From: Pseudoneobacillus sp052180215
GTDB lineage: Bacteria > Bacillota > Bacilli > Bacillales > Cytobacillaceae
Assembly: GCF_052180215.1 (NCBI RefSeq)
Contig: NZ_CP197471.1
Span: 1,646,001 to 1,710,000 of the forward strand
DNA: 64,000 bases
Direction of reading: 5' to 3'
The number at the start of each line of letters is the position of its first letter. The stretch's first letter is position 1. A program made the position numbers and the translations under genes. This document shows positions 17,696-25,197 of the stretch, piece after piece. Below the pieces are notes generated by a model. That model was given only the letters and a program-made list of their open reading frames with translations. It was not told the origin of the DNA and did no database searches.

Positions 17696-17867
17696 GGCTC
17701 TTTTCTAAAACTTTGTTACTTTTGTAACTAAAAAAGAGAGATTTCACCATATCGGGTGATAAAATTCCTTTAAAAAATCAAGAAAAGAGCTGCTCACTTT
17801 TTAAGAAAAGCTGTAAAAATCCGGCTTTTGGGATTTTTACCTGAACCACAATCTATACGAAAACAGC
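17696..17867 (+). repeat. dispersed MITE-like repeat, copy 2
   Basis: A 172-bp copy beginning GGCTCTTTTCTAAAACTTTG and ending CTATACGAAAACAGC, with the internal GTAAAAATCC...GGATTTTTAC hairpin near 17813-17840. Flanked by runs of T followed by A on both sides. It fills most of the 346 bp between mutL and the next gene; the remaining ~110 bp hold no recognisable element. Confidence 0.88.
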
Positions 17868-17980
17868 CTTTTTTTAAAAAAACGAATGGAATGAAACATG
17901 ATATGGGAATTCTCGTCAAATATTAATAAGTATATTGGTTTTAATTTCAAAATAGATTGTCCTGCTTAGGAGGTGTTTGA

Positions 17981-18424
17981 TTGTTTGTTTTTGGGATTTT
18001 AACTACGTTTTTACCCATAGTCATTTTTATTTTTGTCTTAGTTTATGCCGTAAAACATAAGGAAAAGGGAGGCGAAAAAGTGATTCGACACTTATATACG
18101 TATTTGGTGCTCTTTGCAACTTTAATGATGGTTATTGGTGGGGGAATATCAATCTTTATGGGAGCTGCAGATTTAATTAGTCCACCGACCTATTATCAGA
18201 ACTACAGTGATTATAAACAAATGAGAATCGATCAAGGTGAAACAAAGACAGAGATAAAAGAAAATGAATTACGAGCGGACTACAATCAAATGATACAAGA
18301 AGAAGAAGAGAGGGCGATTCAAAGTGCTAAAAACCAAATTATTAAAAGCCTAGGTTTTATAATCATTCCATTGCCCATTTTTCTTTATTTTAATCGCCTT
18401 AGAAAAAAACAATCAGACGAGTAA
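17981..18424 (+). CDS. small membrane protein of unknown function
   Basis: A 147-residue protein starting at TTG with GGAGGTG just upstream. Hydrophobic segments lie at residues ~3-22, ~40-62 and ~122-138, with a charged stretch rich in Glu, Lys and Gln (residues ~75-118) that is likely helical. No family is recognised. It is single, sharing a bidirectional hairpin with the opposing gene. Confidence 0.65.
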   Translation: MFVFGILTTFLPIVIFIFVLVYAVKHKEKGGEKVIRHLYTYLVLFATLMMVIGGGISIFMGAADLISPPTYYQNYSDYKQMRIDQGETKTEIKENELRADYNQMIQEEEERAIQSAKNQIIKSLGFIIIPLPIFLYFNRLRKKQSDE

Positions 18425-18428
18425 TGTT

Positions 18429-18459
18429 AAAAAGCTGCGGGTAATTCCGCAGCTTTCTA
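18429..18459. terminator. bidirectional terminator
   Basis: AAAGCTGCGG / CCGCAGCTTT perfect stem between convergent genes. Confidence 0.8.
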
Positions 18460-18463
18460 TATA

Positions 18464-18868
18464 TTAATGGATGACAAATGTTTTTTCACTTTCTAGTACC
18501 ATACTGATAAAGTCATCTATGTATCCGACAAAAGATTTTACTTCATCTAAAAAGTAAAATGTGCTGGTTGTCGCAAGATCGCGTATACCTTCATTAGGGG
18601 AATAAAGATAAACCCTCTTTTGTTGGCTAAGTGCCATTCCAAATTCAACATGGGTACCTTTTCCACCAGGTAACAATACAATGAGAAAATCTGCCTCCAA
18701 AACACCCTTTTTCTCAGCTTCTCCAATATTTTTTAATTCCTCAAAGTTATTTGGAGTATTGTTTTGTGTCCAGTCATATGTGTGAGTGAGACCGCAAGCC
18801 TTTAAATGGGCTGATACGTATTGCACCATTTCTTTATTTTGCAACCCAGATGCTATATAAAATTTCAT
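18464..18868 (-). CDS. nucleoside 2-deoxyribosyltransferase-like protein
   Basis: A 134-residue protein. The start MKFYIASGLQNKE and the segment EADFLIVLLPGGKGTHVEFGMAL near residues 62-82 match the nucleoside 2-deoxyribosyltransferase/DUF4406-type fold, where the Glu in H.E.G is the expected active-site residue. Such enzymes cleave or exchange the N-glycosidic bond of deoxynucleosides. The ATG at 18868 is chosen because AGGTGA lies 7 nt upstream on this strand; longer in-frame extensions run over the mreBH terminator. Downstream of mreBH but separated by a terminator. Confidence 0.75.
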   Translation of the reverse strand: MKFYIASGLQNKEMVQYVSAHLKACGLTHTYDWTQNNTPNNFEELKNIGEAEKKGVLEADFLIVLLPGGKGTHVEFGMALSQQKRVYLYSPNEGIRDLATTSTFYFLDEVKSFVGYIDDFISMVLESEKTFVIH

Positions 18869-18954
18869 TTTGTAATCACCTGATTCCTTGAAAGTTAGTA
18901 CATTTATCATAATTGGTATAAAAGAAAGGTACAAGAAATAATTATTATTCCAAT

Positions 18955-18986
18955 AAAAAAAGGAATTCTCGATTAAAGAGAATTCC
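18955..18986 (-). terminator. Rho-independent terminator of mreBH
   Basis: On the minus strand GGGAATTCTC / GAGAATTCC with seven Ts after it. Confidence 0.9.
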
Positions 18987-18994
18987 CCCCTCAA

Positions 18995-20002
18995 TTATTT
19001 TGCGATGGAATGTAATTTATCTATATATTTTAGTGCTTTACCAGTTCCTAGTGCAACAGATTCTAAAGGATTCGGAGCCAAATGAACAGGTACATCTATT
19101 TTTTTGCTAACCCATTCTTCCATTCCATTTAATAAAGCTCCTCCACCAGTTAAAATAACTCCACGGTCTACAATATCCCCACTTAATTCAGCAGGGCATT
19201 CCTCTAAAGTTGCACGGATAGCTTCTAAAATATGGGATAAGGACTCTTTCATTGCCTGTTGAATTTCAGTGGATTTAAGAGTGATGGTTTTAGGTAATCC
19301 CGTAACTAAATCTCTTCCTCTTACATTCATAGATTTGACTTCATGGTCAACAAGGGCATATCCAATTTCCATTTTTATATGCTCTGCAGTTCGTTCCCCA
19401 ATTAAAATATTAAATACTTTTCGAACGTAGTTGATAATGTCCTCGTCTAAACGGTCGCCACCAATTCGTATGGAATGGCAAGCAACCACACCGCCGAAAG
19501 AGATAATGGCAACTTCGGTTGTTCCCCCGCCGATATCCACGATAACGTTCGCAACAGGCTCGTCTACAGGTAGACCTGCTCCAATAGCTGCAGCTACGGG
19601 TTCTTCAATTAAATGTACCTTCTTAGCCCCTGCGTTACGGACAGCATCTTGTATGGCTCTTCGGTCAACACTTGTAGATCCAGATGGAGCACACACAACA
19701 ACATTCGGCTTTCGAATAGCAAAACCAAGAGTTTTGGAAGCCTTTCTCATAATATGCTGAAGCAATTCTGTTGTTATATCGAAATCTGCTATAACGCCAT
19801 CTTTTAATGGACGAATGGCAACGATTTTTCCAGGGGTTTTACCGATCATCGCTTTTGCTTCTGTACCCACCGCTAGAACCTTTTTTGTTTCGGTGTCAAT
19901 CGCTACAACCGATGGTTCATTCAGAGCAATTCCTTTATTTTTACTATAAACAAGTATATTTGCAGTACCTAAATCAATACCTAGTTCTAATGTTGATAAC
20001 AT
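18995..20002 (-). CDS. mreBH: actin-like cell-shape protein MreBH
   Basis: A 335-residue MreB-family protein, the same length as B. subtilis MreBH and closest to it by eye (GIDLGTANILVYSKNKGI, HLIEEPVAAAIGAGLPVDEP). Phosphate-1 (DLGTAN), connect-1, phosphate-2 (DIGGGTTEVA near residue 158) and adenosine (GGALLNG near residue 290) motifs are all present. It forms membrane-bound filaments that guide cell-wall synthesis and, in B. subtilis, lytic enzyme placement. A single gene with no mreCD nearby, which fits MreBH rather than MreB. A GTTACCCTA/ACCCCC region upstream may hold a sigma-I type promoter. Confidence 0.93.
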   Translation of the reverse strand: MLSTLELGIDLGTANILVYSKNKGIALNEPSVVAIDTETKKVLAVGTEAKAMIGKTPGKIVAIRPLKDGVIADFDITTELLQHIMRKASKTLGFAIRKPNVVVCAPSGSTSVDRRAIQDAVRNAGAKKVHLIEEPVAAAIGAGLPVDEPVANVIVDIGGGTTEVAIISFGGVVACHSIRIGGDRLDEDIINYVRKVFNILIGERTAEHIKMEIGYALVDHEVKSMNVRGRDLVTGLPKTITLKSTEIQQAMKESLSHILEAIRATLEECPAELSGDIVDRGVILTGGGALLNGMEEWVSKKIDVPVHLAPNPLESVALGTGKALKYIDKLHSIAK

Positions 20003-20383
20003 TAAAATTCACATCCATTTCATTTATTTCTATCTGGGGTGTTTCTAAATTAGGTTTTCAGAGTATAAAAAGCCTTGGATATTGTATATAAAAACAAGTT
20101 AGAGGAATGAAACTTTCATTGGTTCATTCAAAATAGACAAATATATTTGTAAAAAATTTGTCGATATATGTTTCTGATAGGGTAACATGATTTTGGGGGT
20201 CGTTAGTCCTTTGTTACCAAACCGTTAAATAACTGTAATCTAATATGAAAAATTTAGTTATTTTGGATAACCTCTGGGGGAATAAAAAGCCGAGTTTATG
20301 GATATAATTTTTAGATGTTCTACTGCTTGCATGATTTATGTTAGGATGGAAGGAAAGTATGTTTAAAAAGGCAGTGTGAAATA
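20003..20383. promoter_or_regulatory. divergent intergenic region between mreBH and miaA
   Basis: About 380 bp with no gene. On the minus strand CGACCCCCAAAA (20191-20202) resembles the -35 of sigma-I promoters, and B. subtilis mreBH is known to be sigma-I dependent; the expected CGAA -10 is only approximated (CAGAA about 19 nt on). On the plus strand GATATAAT near 20300 could be a -10 for miaA. Neither is certain. Confidence 0.35.
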
Positions 20384-21337
20384 GTGAATAGTAAAGAAAG
20401 ATTATTGGTTCTTATTGGTCCTACTGCAGTAGGGAAAACCAAACTAAGTATTGAGCTTGCTAAAAAGTATAATGGTGAAATCATTAGTGGCGATTCCATG
20501 CAGATTTATAGAGGGATGGACATTGGAACAGCTAAAATTTTACCAGAAGAAATGGAAGGAATTCCCCATCATTTACTGGATATAAGAAATCCAGATGAAA
20601 GCTTTTCTGTTGCTGATTTCCAGGAACTTGTACGTGAGAAAATTTCTGAAATTCAAAGTAGGGGAAAGCTTCCGATGTTGGTTGGGGGAACCGGGTTGTA
20701 CATTCAATCTGTCATTTATGATTATCAGTTTTCAGAAGTAATCTCAAACGAAGCCTTTCGACTTTCCTTAGAAGAGCAAGCAAAAGAAAAGGGTAATGAG
20801 TTTGTTCATGAAATGTTAAAACGACTTGATCCTGAAAGTGCTGAAAGAATTCATCCTAATAACCTAAGGAGAGTAATCCGGGCTATAGAAGTGTTTCATT
20901 TTACAGGGAAGACAATATCAGAATATCAAGAAGAACAAGAAAAAGAACTTCTATATAATGTGGCCCTTATCGGATTATCAATGGATAGAGAACAACTATA
21001 TGAGCGTATAAATAAAAGAGTCGATTTAATGATAAAGGCAGGACTCCTCGAAGAAGTTCAATCGCTCTATGAACAAGGAATTAAAGATGTTCAATCTATC
21101 CAAGCAATTGGTTATAAGGAAATATATGAATATTTGGATGGCAAAATCGAATGGCAAGAGGCAATAGAAAAGTTGAAACAAAACTCAAGAAGATATGCTA
21201 AAAGACAATTAACATGGTTCCGTAACAAAATGGATGTCAAATGGTTCGATATGACTGAGAAGGACAGTTTATCGAAAAAAATGCTTGAAATTTCTTCATT
21301 TATTGAAGGAAAGCTTCAAATAAAAGCGAATACATAA
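20384..21337 (+). CDS. miaA: tRNA dimethylallyltransferase MiaA
   Basis: A 317-residue enzyme that adds a dimethylallyl group to A37 of tRNAs reading UNN codons. Walker A is GPTAVGKTKL near residue 11; the substrate motif SGDSMQIYRGMDIGTAK is near residues 36-52, then LVGGTGLYIQ near residue 103 and the conserved C-terminal AIGYKE and TWFRNK segments. Start GTG 20384 with a modest AAAGGCAGTG site. hfq starts 30 bp downstream, the standard Bacillus order, so the two are cotranscribed. Confidence 0.97.
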   Translation: MNSKERLLVLIGPTAVGKTKLSIELAKKYNGEIISGDSMQIYRGMDIGTAKILPEEMEGIPHHLLDIRNPDESFSVADFQELVREKISEIQSRGKLPMLVGGTGLYIQSVIYDYQFSEVISNEAFRLSLEEQAKEKGNEFVHEMLKRLDPESAERIHPNNLRRVIRAIEVFHFTGKTISEYQEEQEKELLYNVALIGLSMDREQLYERINKRVDLMIKAGLLEEVQSLYEQGIKDVQSIQAIGYKEIYEYLDGKIEWQEAIEKLKQNSRRYAKRQLTWFRNKMDVKWFDMTEKDSLSKKMLEISSFIEGKLQIKANT

Positions 21338-21367
21338 TATTAGAGATAATAGAGGAGGATACCCCAA

Positions 21368-21604
21368 ATGAACAAATCCATTAATATTCAAGATCAATAC
21401 TTAAACCAACTCCGTAAGGACAACACAAATGTGACAGTTTTCCTTTTAAATGGTTTCCAAATTAGAGGTCAAATCAAGGGTTTTGATAACTTTACAGTCC
21501 TTTTTGAATCAGAAGGAAAGCAACAATTAGTATATAAACACGCGATTTCAACATTTGCCCCACAAAGAAATGTTCAATTAGACTTAGAAAACACAGATAA
21601 ATAA
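21368..21604 (+). CDS. hfq: RNA chaperone Hfq
   Basis: A 78-residue Sm-like protein. Sm1 includes VTVFLLNGFQIRGQIKGFDNFTVLFES (residues ~19-45, read in pieces) and Sm2 the KHAIST segment near residue 57. It forms a hexamer binding U-rich small RNAs. GAGGAGG lies 8 nt before the ATG. Ends with a strong terminator. Its presence is relevant to the candidate noncoding RNA at 36992-37293. Confidence 0.97.
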   Translation: MNKSINIQDQYLNQLRKDNTNVTVFLLNGFQIRGQIKGFDNFTVLFESEGKQQLVYKHAISTFAPQRNVQLDLENTDK

Positions 21605-21614
21605 TAAACAAACC

Positions 21615-21645
21615 AAAGCCTACTTTTGTAGGCTTTATTTTTTTT
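21615..21645 (+). terminator. Rho-independent terminator of miaA-hfq
   Basis: AAAGCCTAC / GTAGGCTTT stem with a T-rich tail that runs straight into repeat copy 3. Confidence 0.9.
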
Positions 21646-21646
21646 A

Positions 21647-21818
21647 GGCTCTTTTCTGAAACTTTGTTGCTTTTGTAATTAATAAATAGGCATTTCAAAT
21701 ATATAGGGTGTTAAACTCATAATAAAAATTAAGAAAAGAGCTGCTCACTTATTAAGAGAGCCTGTAAAAATCCGGCTTTAGGGATTTTTACGAAAACCAC
21801 AATCTATACGAAAACAGC
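21647..21818 (+). repeat. dispersed MITE-like repeat, copy 3
   Basis: A 172-bp copy (GGCTCTTTTCTGAAACTTTG ... CTATACGAAAACAGC) with the GTAAAAATCC / GGATTTTTAC hairpin. Both ends are bordered by TTTTTTTTA, a possible 9-bp target duplication. It is the closest relative of copies 1 and 2. Confidence 0.9.
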
Positions 21819-22121
21819 TTTTTTTTAAACAAACTTCCAAAAATCTTTAATGAATTGCACCATTTTTGAATAAATATAATTGAATAGGTTTAAGTATTTT
21901 CGATTTGTTATTAAATATTTAGATATTTCTCGGGAAAGCGCAAAAAACAACATATTTCTTAATGTGTATGCAGGAATTGCAATTATTTTGTCATATACGA
22001 TCGAAGGGAAAAGTTGAAGAAAATTAAAAAGAATGAAGGGGAAGGGTTAATTGTAAATAGGCTTTTGTCACAAACGTGCACATCAACGCGTATACTGTCT
22101 GGTGAATGAGAGGTGAAAGCT
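21819..22121. other. intergenic region before spoVK
   Basis: About 300 bp, AT-rich, no gene. GTCACAA followed about 20 bp later by GCGTATACTG (around 22065-22095) could be a sporulation promoter (sigma-E type), but the match is loose. Confidence 0.3.
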
Positions 22122-23069
22122 TTGGATCAACCGATGCGCATGAAAAATAACGGGCAAATTAGCATTGTTCTTAATTCTCAAAAGAGAAATTCTCTCGCAA
22201 AAGAAATAGTGGAAACCCCAGTTGCTCCAAAGGCCATTCCTCCTGAGCATGCTGCATTAAAAGAAATTGAAGATGAGCTCGGGCAATTAGTGGGAATGGA
22301 AGAAATGAAAAGAATGATAAAAGAAATATATGCCTGGCTATATGTAAATAAAAAACGTGATGAAATTGGTTTAAAAACCGGTAAACAAGCACTTCATATG
22401 ATGTTTAAAGGAAATCCTGGGACAGGTAAAACAACCGTTGCAAGGCTTATAGGAAAATTATTTCTTAAAATGAATGTATTATCTAAGGGACATTTAATTG
22501 AAGCGGAAAGAGCAGATTTAGTAGGTGAATATATAGGACATACCGCACAAAAAACTCGTGATTTAATAAAAAAAGCAATGGGTGGGATTCTTTTTATCGA
22601 TGAAGCTTATTCCTTAGGTCGAGGTGGGGAAAAAGATTTTGGAAAAGAAGCGATTGATACATTAGTCAAACATATGGAAGATAAACAGCATGATTTTATT
22701 CTTATCTTAGCTGGATACTCACGAGAAATGGAATACTTCTTAAGTTTGAATCCAGGATTGCATTCACGTTTCCCACTTGTGATCGACTTTCCAGATTATA
22801 GTATTGATCAATTAATGGAAATTGGTAACCGAATGTTGGTTGAAAGAGAATATAACTTAAGTCATGAGGCAGAGAAGAAACTCAGGGATCACCTATACTG
22901 GTTAAAATCCAGTTTAACCCCTAATAGCTTTTCGAATGGTAGATATATACGAAATGTCATTGAAAAATCGATTAGAACTCAAGCAATGAGGCTGTTAATG
23001 TTAAATAACTTTGATCGACATGATTTAGTAACAATTCGAAGTAATGATTTAGTATTTGAGGAGGATTAA
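22122..23069 (+). CDS. spoVK: stage V sporulation protein K, AAA ATPase
   Basis: A 315-residue CbbX/SpoVK-type AAA+ ATPase. The N-terminus KNNGQI is as in B. subtilis SpoVK, Walker A is GNPGTGKTT near residue 96, Walker B GGILFIDEAY near residue 154, and the arginine-finger region SRFP near residue 218. It is produced in the mother cell and needed for spore maturation; the remodelled substrate is not known. TTG 22122 is preferred because AGAGGTGA lies 5 nt upstream and the protein then begins MDQPMRMKNNGQ; GTG 22113 overlaps that site. Followed, as in B. subtilis, by hflX further downstream. Confidence 0.94.
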   Translation: MDQPMRMKNNGQISIVLNSQKRNSLAKEIVETPVAPKAIPPEHAALKEIEDELGQLVGMEEMKRMIKEIYAWLYVNKKRDEIGLKTGKQALHMMFKGNPGTGKTTVARLIGKLFLKMNVLSKGHLIEAERADLVGEYIGHTAQKTRDLIKKAMGGILFIDEAYSLGRGGEKDFGKEAIDTLVKHMEDKQHDFILILAGYSREMEYFLSLNPGLHSRFPLVIDFPDYSIDQLMEIGNRMLVEREYNLSHEAEKKLRDHLYWLKSSLTPNSFSNGRYIRNVIEKSIRTQAMRLLMLNNFDRHDLVTIRSNDLVFEED

Positions 23070-23091
23070 TTCTTTTTATTAATCTTTTAGC

Positions 23092-23124
23092 ACAGCGCCC
23101 TTAATGGAGCGCTGTTTTCTTTTT
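23092..23124 (+). terminator. Rho-independent terminator of spoVK
   Basis: ACAGCGC / GCGCTGT stem followed by TTTCTTTTT. Confidence 0.85.
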
Positions 23125-23191
23125 GGAAGGATAAATAAACACCACTGTAGAATTTTATCAATAAATGTCAATAAGAAAGGAAAAGAAAACT

Positions 23192-23797
23192 ATGAAGATA
23201 TTACTAATACGGCACGGACAATCAGAAGCAGATTTATTGGATGTTCATGAAGGAAGAGCTAACTACTCTCTTACACCCCTAGGGACTATTCAAGCCAGTA
23301 AAATGTCCAAATGGGTTAAAAAAAGATATAAACCCGATTTGATTTGGACAAGTACTCTTAATAGAGCAAAAGAGACTGCTGAAATACTGAGTAAAGAAAC
23401 AGGAGTACCTATAAAGGAAGAAGAGGGGCTTAAAGAATTTAATAATGGAGTATTAGCAGGAATGAAACGTTCGGAGGCTAAAATTCAATACCCTGAACCT
23501 ATAGGTGGTCGTAAACCTCATGAGAGAATTAAAGATGGCGAATCTGAACTGGAGTTTAGATTACGTGCGGAAATAACACTTTCGAAGATTTTATCCGAAT
23601 CAGAGGGGATGGAGTTTATTGTTATCGTGTCTCATGGGGGAATGATATCGAATTTATTAAAGTCATTTTTAGGATTGCCCATACATAATAGAAGTAGATT
23701 TTTAACAGGAGATACAGGGGTGCATTATGTTGTTAAAGATGGAAATTACCTAAGTATTGTATTTTTGAATAGTCAGGAACATTTGCAAGAAGAATAG
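23192..23797 (+). CDS. histidine phosphatase family protein
   Basis: A 201-residue phosphoglycerate-mutase-like phosphatase. LIRHGQSEAD at residues 4-13 carries the phospho-accepting His, the second catalytic His is in VSHGGM near residue 151, and the Arg in NRAKET near residue 58 is conserved. It removes phosphate from small metabolites or proteins; the substrate is unknown. ATG 23192 follows AAGAAAGGA, so the earlier in-frame ATG is unlikely. Transcribed alone, convergent with a terC gene. Confidence 0.88.
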   Translation: MKILLIRHGQSEADLLDVHEGRANYSLTPLGTIQASKMSKWVKKRYKPDLIWTSTLNRAKETAEILSKETGVPIKEEEGLKEFNNGVLAGMKRSEAKIQYPEPIGGRKPHERIKDGESELEFRLRAEITLSKILSESEGMEFIVIVSHGGMISNLLKSFLGLPIHNRSRFLTGDTGVHYVVKDGNYLSIVFLNSQEHLQEE

Positions 23798-23829
23798 AAA
23801 AAGGGAGGAAGTCCTCCCTTTTTATTTTT
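23798..23829 (+). terminator. Rho-independent terminator
   Basis: AAAAAGGGAGGA / TCCTCCCTTTTT with a TATTTTT tail. Confidence 0.92.
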
Positions 23830-23833
23830 AAAA

Positions 23834-23847
23834 TTATGAATGATGTT
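23834..23847. repeat. 14-bp direct repeat, left copy
   Basis: TTATGAATGATGTT, identical to 24014-24027, bracketing repeat copy 4. On the minus strand it reads as the last codons and stop of the terC gene (Q-H-H-S-stop), so the outer copy looks like a duplicated target site. Confidence 0.9.
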
Positions 23848-24012
23848 TTCGTATAAATTGTGGTTTTGGTAAAAATCCCAATAGTCGGATTTTTACATCT
23901 CTTCTTAAGAAGTGAGTAGCTCTTTTCATGATTTTTAAACGAGTATTATCATTCTTCACTGAGAAATCACTTTAAATAAATTAGAAAAGCAACAAAGTTT
24001 TAGAAAAGAGCC
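23845..24012 (-). repeat. dispersed MITE-like repeat, copy 4 (inverted)
   Basis: Same element in opposite orientation: on the minus strand it begins GGCTCTTTTCTAAAACTTTG and ends TATACGAAAAC. It keeps the GTAAAAATCC hairpin (23869-23897). It lies directly against the terC stop codon and is flanked by a 14-bp perfect direct repeat. Confidence 0.9.
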
Positions 24013-24013
24013 T

Positions 24014-24027
24014 TTATGAATGATGTT
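24014..24027. repeat. 14-bp direct repeat, right copy
   Basis: TTATGAATGATGTT; includes the terC stop codon (minus strand). Pair of 23834-23847. Confidence 0.9.
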
Positions 24028-24688
24028 GAACGCTTTTTTTGGATAATCCACTTAGCTTTCCAACTATTACAACAAAAGCTGCTAATAGTAATGGAAGAAT
24101 AATATGGAAGCTGCTATTGAGGTTTTCGAAGAAATGACCAACTGCTCGATCGCTTAGAATCATTTCGCCGGCTGTATATCCTAAAAGGGCAGCACCTAGA
24201 ATGACAATAATCGGAAACTTTTCCATTATGACCATTAAAAGTTGGCTTCCCCAAATGATTAAAGGAATACTAATAGCTAAACCGATTAGAATTAACAACA
24301 TATTTCCATTTGCTGCTCCTGCAACGGCTACAACATTATCTAAACTCATAACAAGGTCGGCGATGATAATGGTCTTTATAGCTCCAATTAGGTTAGAACT
24401 CCCCTCAACATCTTCTTCTTCTTCACCTTTTAATAGTTTAATGGCGATCCATAACAATAAAATTCCACCAATTAAATTTAAATATGGTATCTGTAATAGA
24501 TAGACAGCCACAAAGGTTAATATGACTCTTAGTGCTATTGCTCCGAAACTTCCAAGAAATACTGCTTTCTTTTGGTATTTTTCATCCAAATTACGACATG
24601 CAAGAGCAATTACAACGGCATTATCACCACTCAAAACAATATTAATAAGGATAATTTCAAATAATCCAATTAGAAACTCACTACTCAT
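24014..24688 (-). CDS. TerC-family membrane protein (manganese homeostasis)
   Basis: A 224-residue integral membrane protein with about seven hydrophobic helices and the two TerC signature motifs NIVLSGDNAVVIALACRN (residues ~16-33) and DLVMSLDNVVAVAG (residues ~110-124), whose Asp and Asn residues are thought to bind metal. TerC relatives in Bacillus (YkoY, YceF, YjbE) are linked to Mn2+ export and to metal loading of secreted enzymes. The upstream yybP-ykoY riboswitch supports Mn2+ control. AAGGAGGGAA precedes the ATG. Its stop codon overlaps the inner target-duplication copy of the repeat. Confidence 0.9.
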   Translation of the reverse strand: MSSEFLIGLFEIILINIVLSGDNAVVIALACRNLDEKYQKKAVFLGSFGAIALRVILTFVAVYLLQIPYLNLIGGILLLWIAIKLLKGEEEEDVEGSSNLIGAIKTIIIADLVMSLDNVVAVAGAANGNMLLILIGLAISIPLIIWGSQLLMVIMEKFPIIVILGAALLGYTAGEMILSDRAVGHFFENLNSSFHIILPLLLAAFVVIVGKLSGLSKKSVQHHS

Positions 24689-24797
24689 GAAGATTCCCTC
24701 CTTTTTGTATTTTTATATATAGAAACCTATTTTCAAAGCACTATTCAAACGATTGAATAGGGGAAAAAGATTTGTACATTTTATATCTTACGGTTTT

Positions 24798-24822
24798 GAT
24801 AAAAAGGGATAATCCCTTTATC
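24798..24822 (-). terminator. third hairpin in terC leader
   Basis: On the minus strand GATAAAGGGA-TTA-TCCCTTTTTATC, an AAAGGGA / TCCCTTT stem with Ts. It lies between the two stronger terminators and terC, and shares the GATAAAGG sequence with them. Confidence 0.45.
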
Positions 24823-24841
24823 AGATGATCCGGACCAAAAG

Positions 24842-24868
24842 AAAAAACCTTTATCTAATAGATAAAGG
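24842..24868 (-). terminator. second terminator in terC leader
   Basis: On the minus strand CCTTTATC / GATAAAGG perfect stem, TATTA loop, followed by six Ts. Sits 5 bp after the riboswitch-linked terminator. Confidence 0.8.
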
Positions 24869-24873
24869 CCCAT

Positions 24874-24910
24874 AAAAAGAGACCTTTACCTACTGAACGG
24901 TAAAGGTCTC
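24874..24910 (-). terminator. riboswitch expression-platform terminator
   Basis: On the minus strand GAGACCTTTACC / GGTAAAGGTCTC, a 12-bp perfect stem followed by Ts. Its 5' strand contains the 3' strand of riboswitch helix P1, so aptamer and terminator are mutually exclusive. Confidence 0.9.
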
Positions 24911-24997
24911 GCAAACAACAATTTTGTTGCCAACAAAGCCGGGGAATTATATCCCGTAATGACGACTTTGCTGTGACAGCTACTCCCCTTTAAAAGG
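24899..24997 (-). promoter_or_regulatory. yybP-ykoY (Mn2+) riboswitch upstream of terC
   Basis: Minus-strand RNA reads AAAGGGGAGUAGC, then AAAGUCGUCA, CCGGCUUUGUUGGCAACA and GCGAGACCUUUACC, the conserved blocks of the yybP-ykoY aptamer (compare B. subtilis ykoY). Known members bind Mn2+ and turn transcription on by stabilising P1. The terC start is ~210 nt downstream, with two or three terminator hairpins between. Confidence 0.93.
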
Positions 24998-25197
24998 ATG
25001 AAACGAATCATTTTCTTATAATATATTTTAATTAGAAATGGTAAGGAAGTCAAGATAATTACGTGCTTGTCAAGTGGAAATTACGAGAATATTAGTTCAA
25101 TATACTATCAAACTGTTAATTTTATAATGGCTTCTAATTAATCAAGGTATGCATATAAATATAACATGTCCAAATGTAACTAGGGATGAGTGATCAC

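Noticed and set aside
24201..24503. Plus-strand frames inside the terC genes
   Set aside because: Antisense shadows of hydrophobic membrane-protein codons, with no translation signals; the minus-strand genes carry family motifs.
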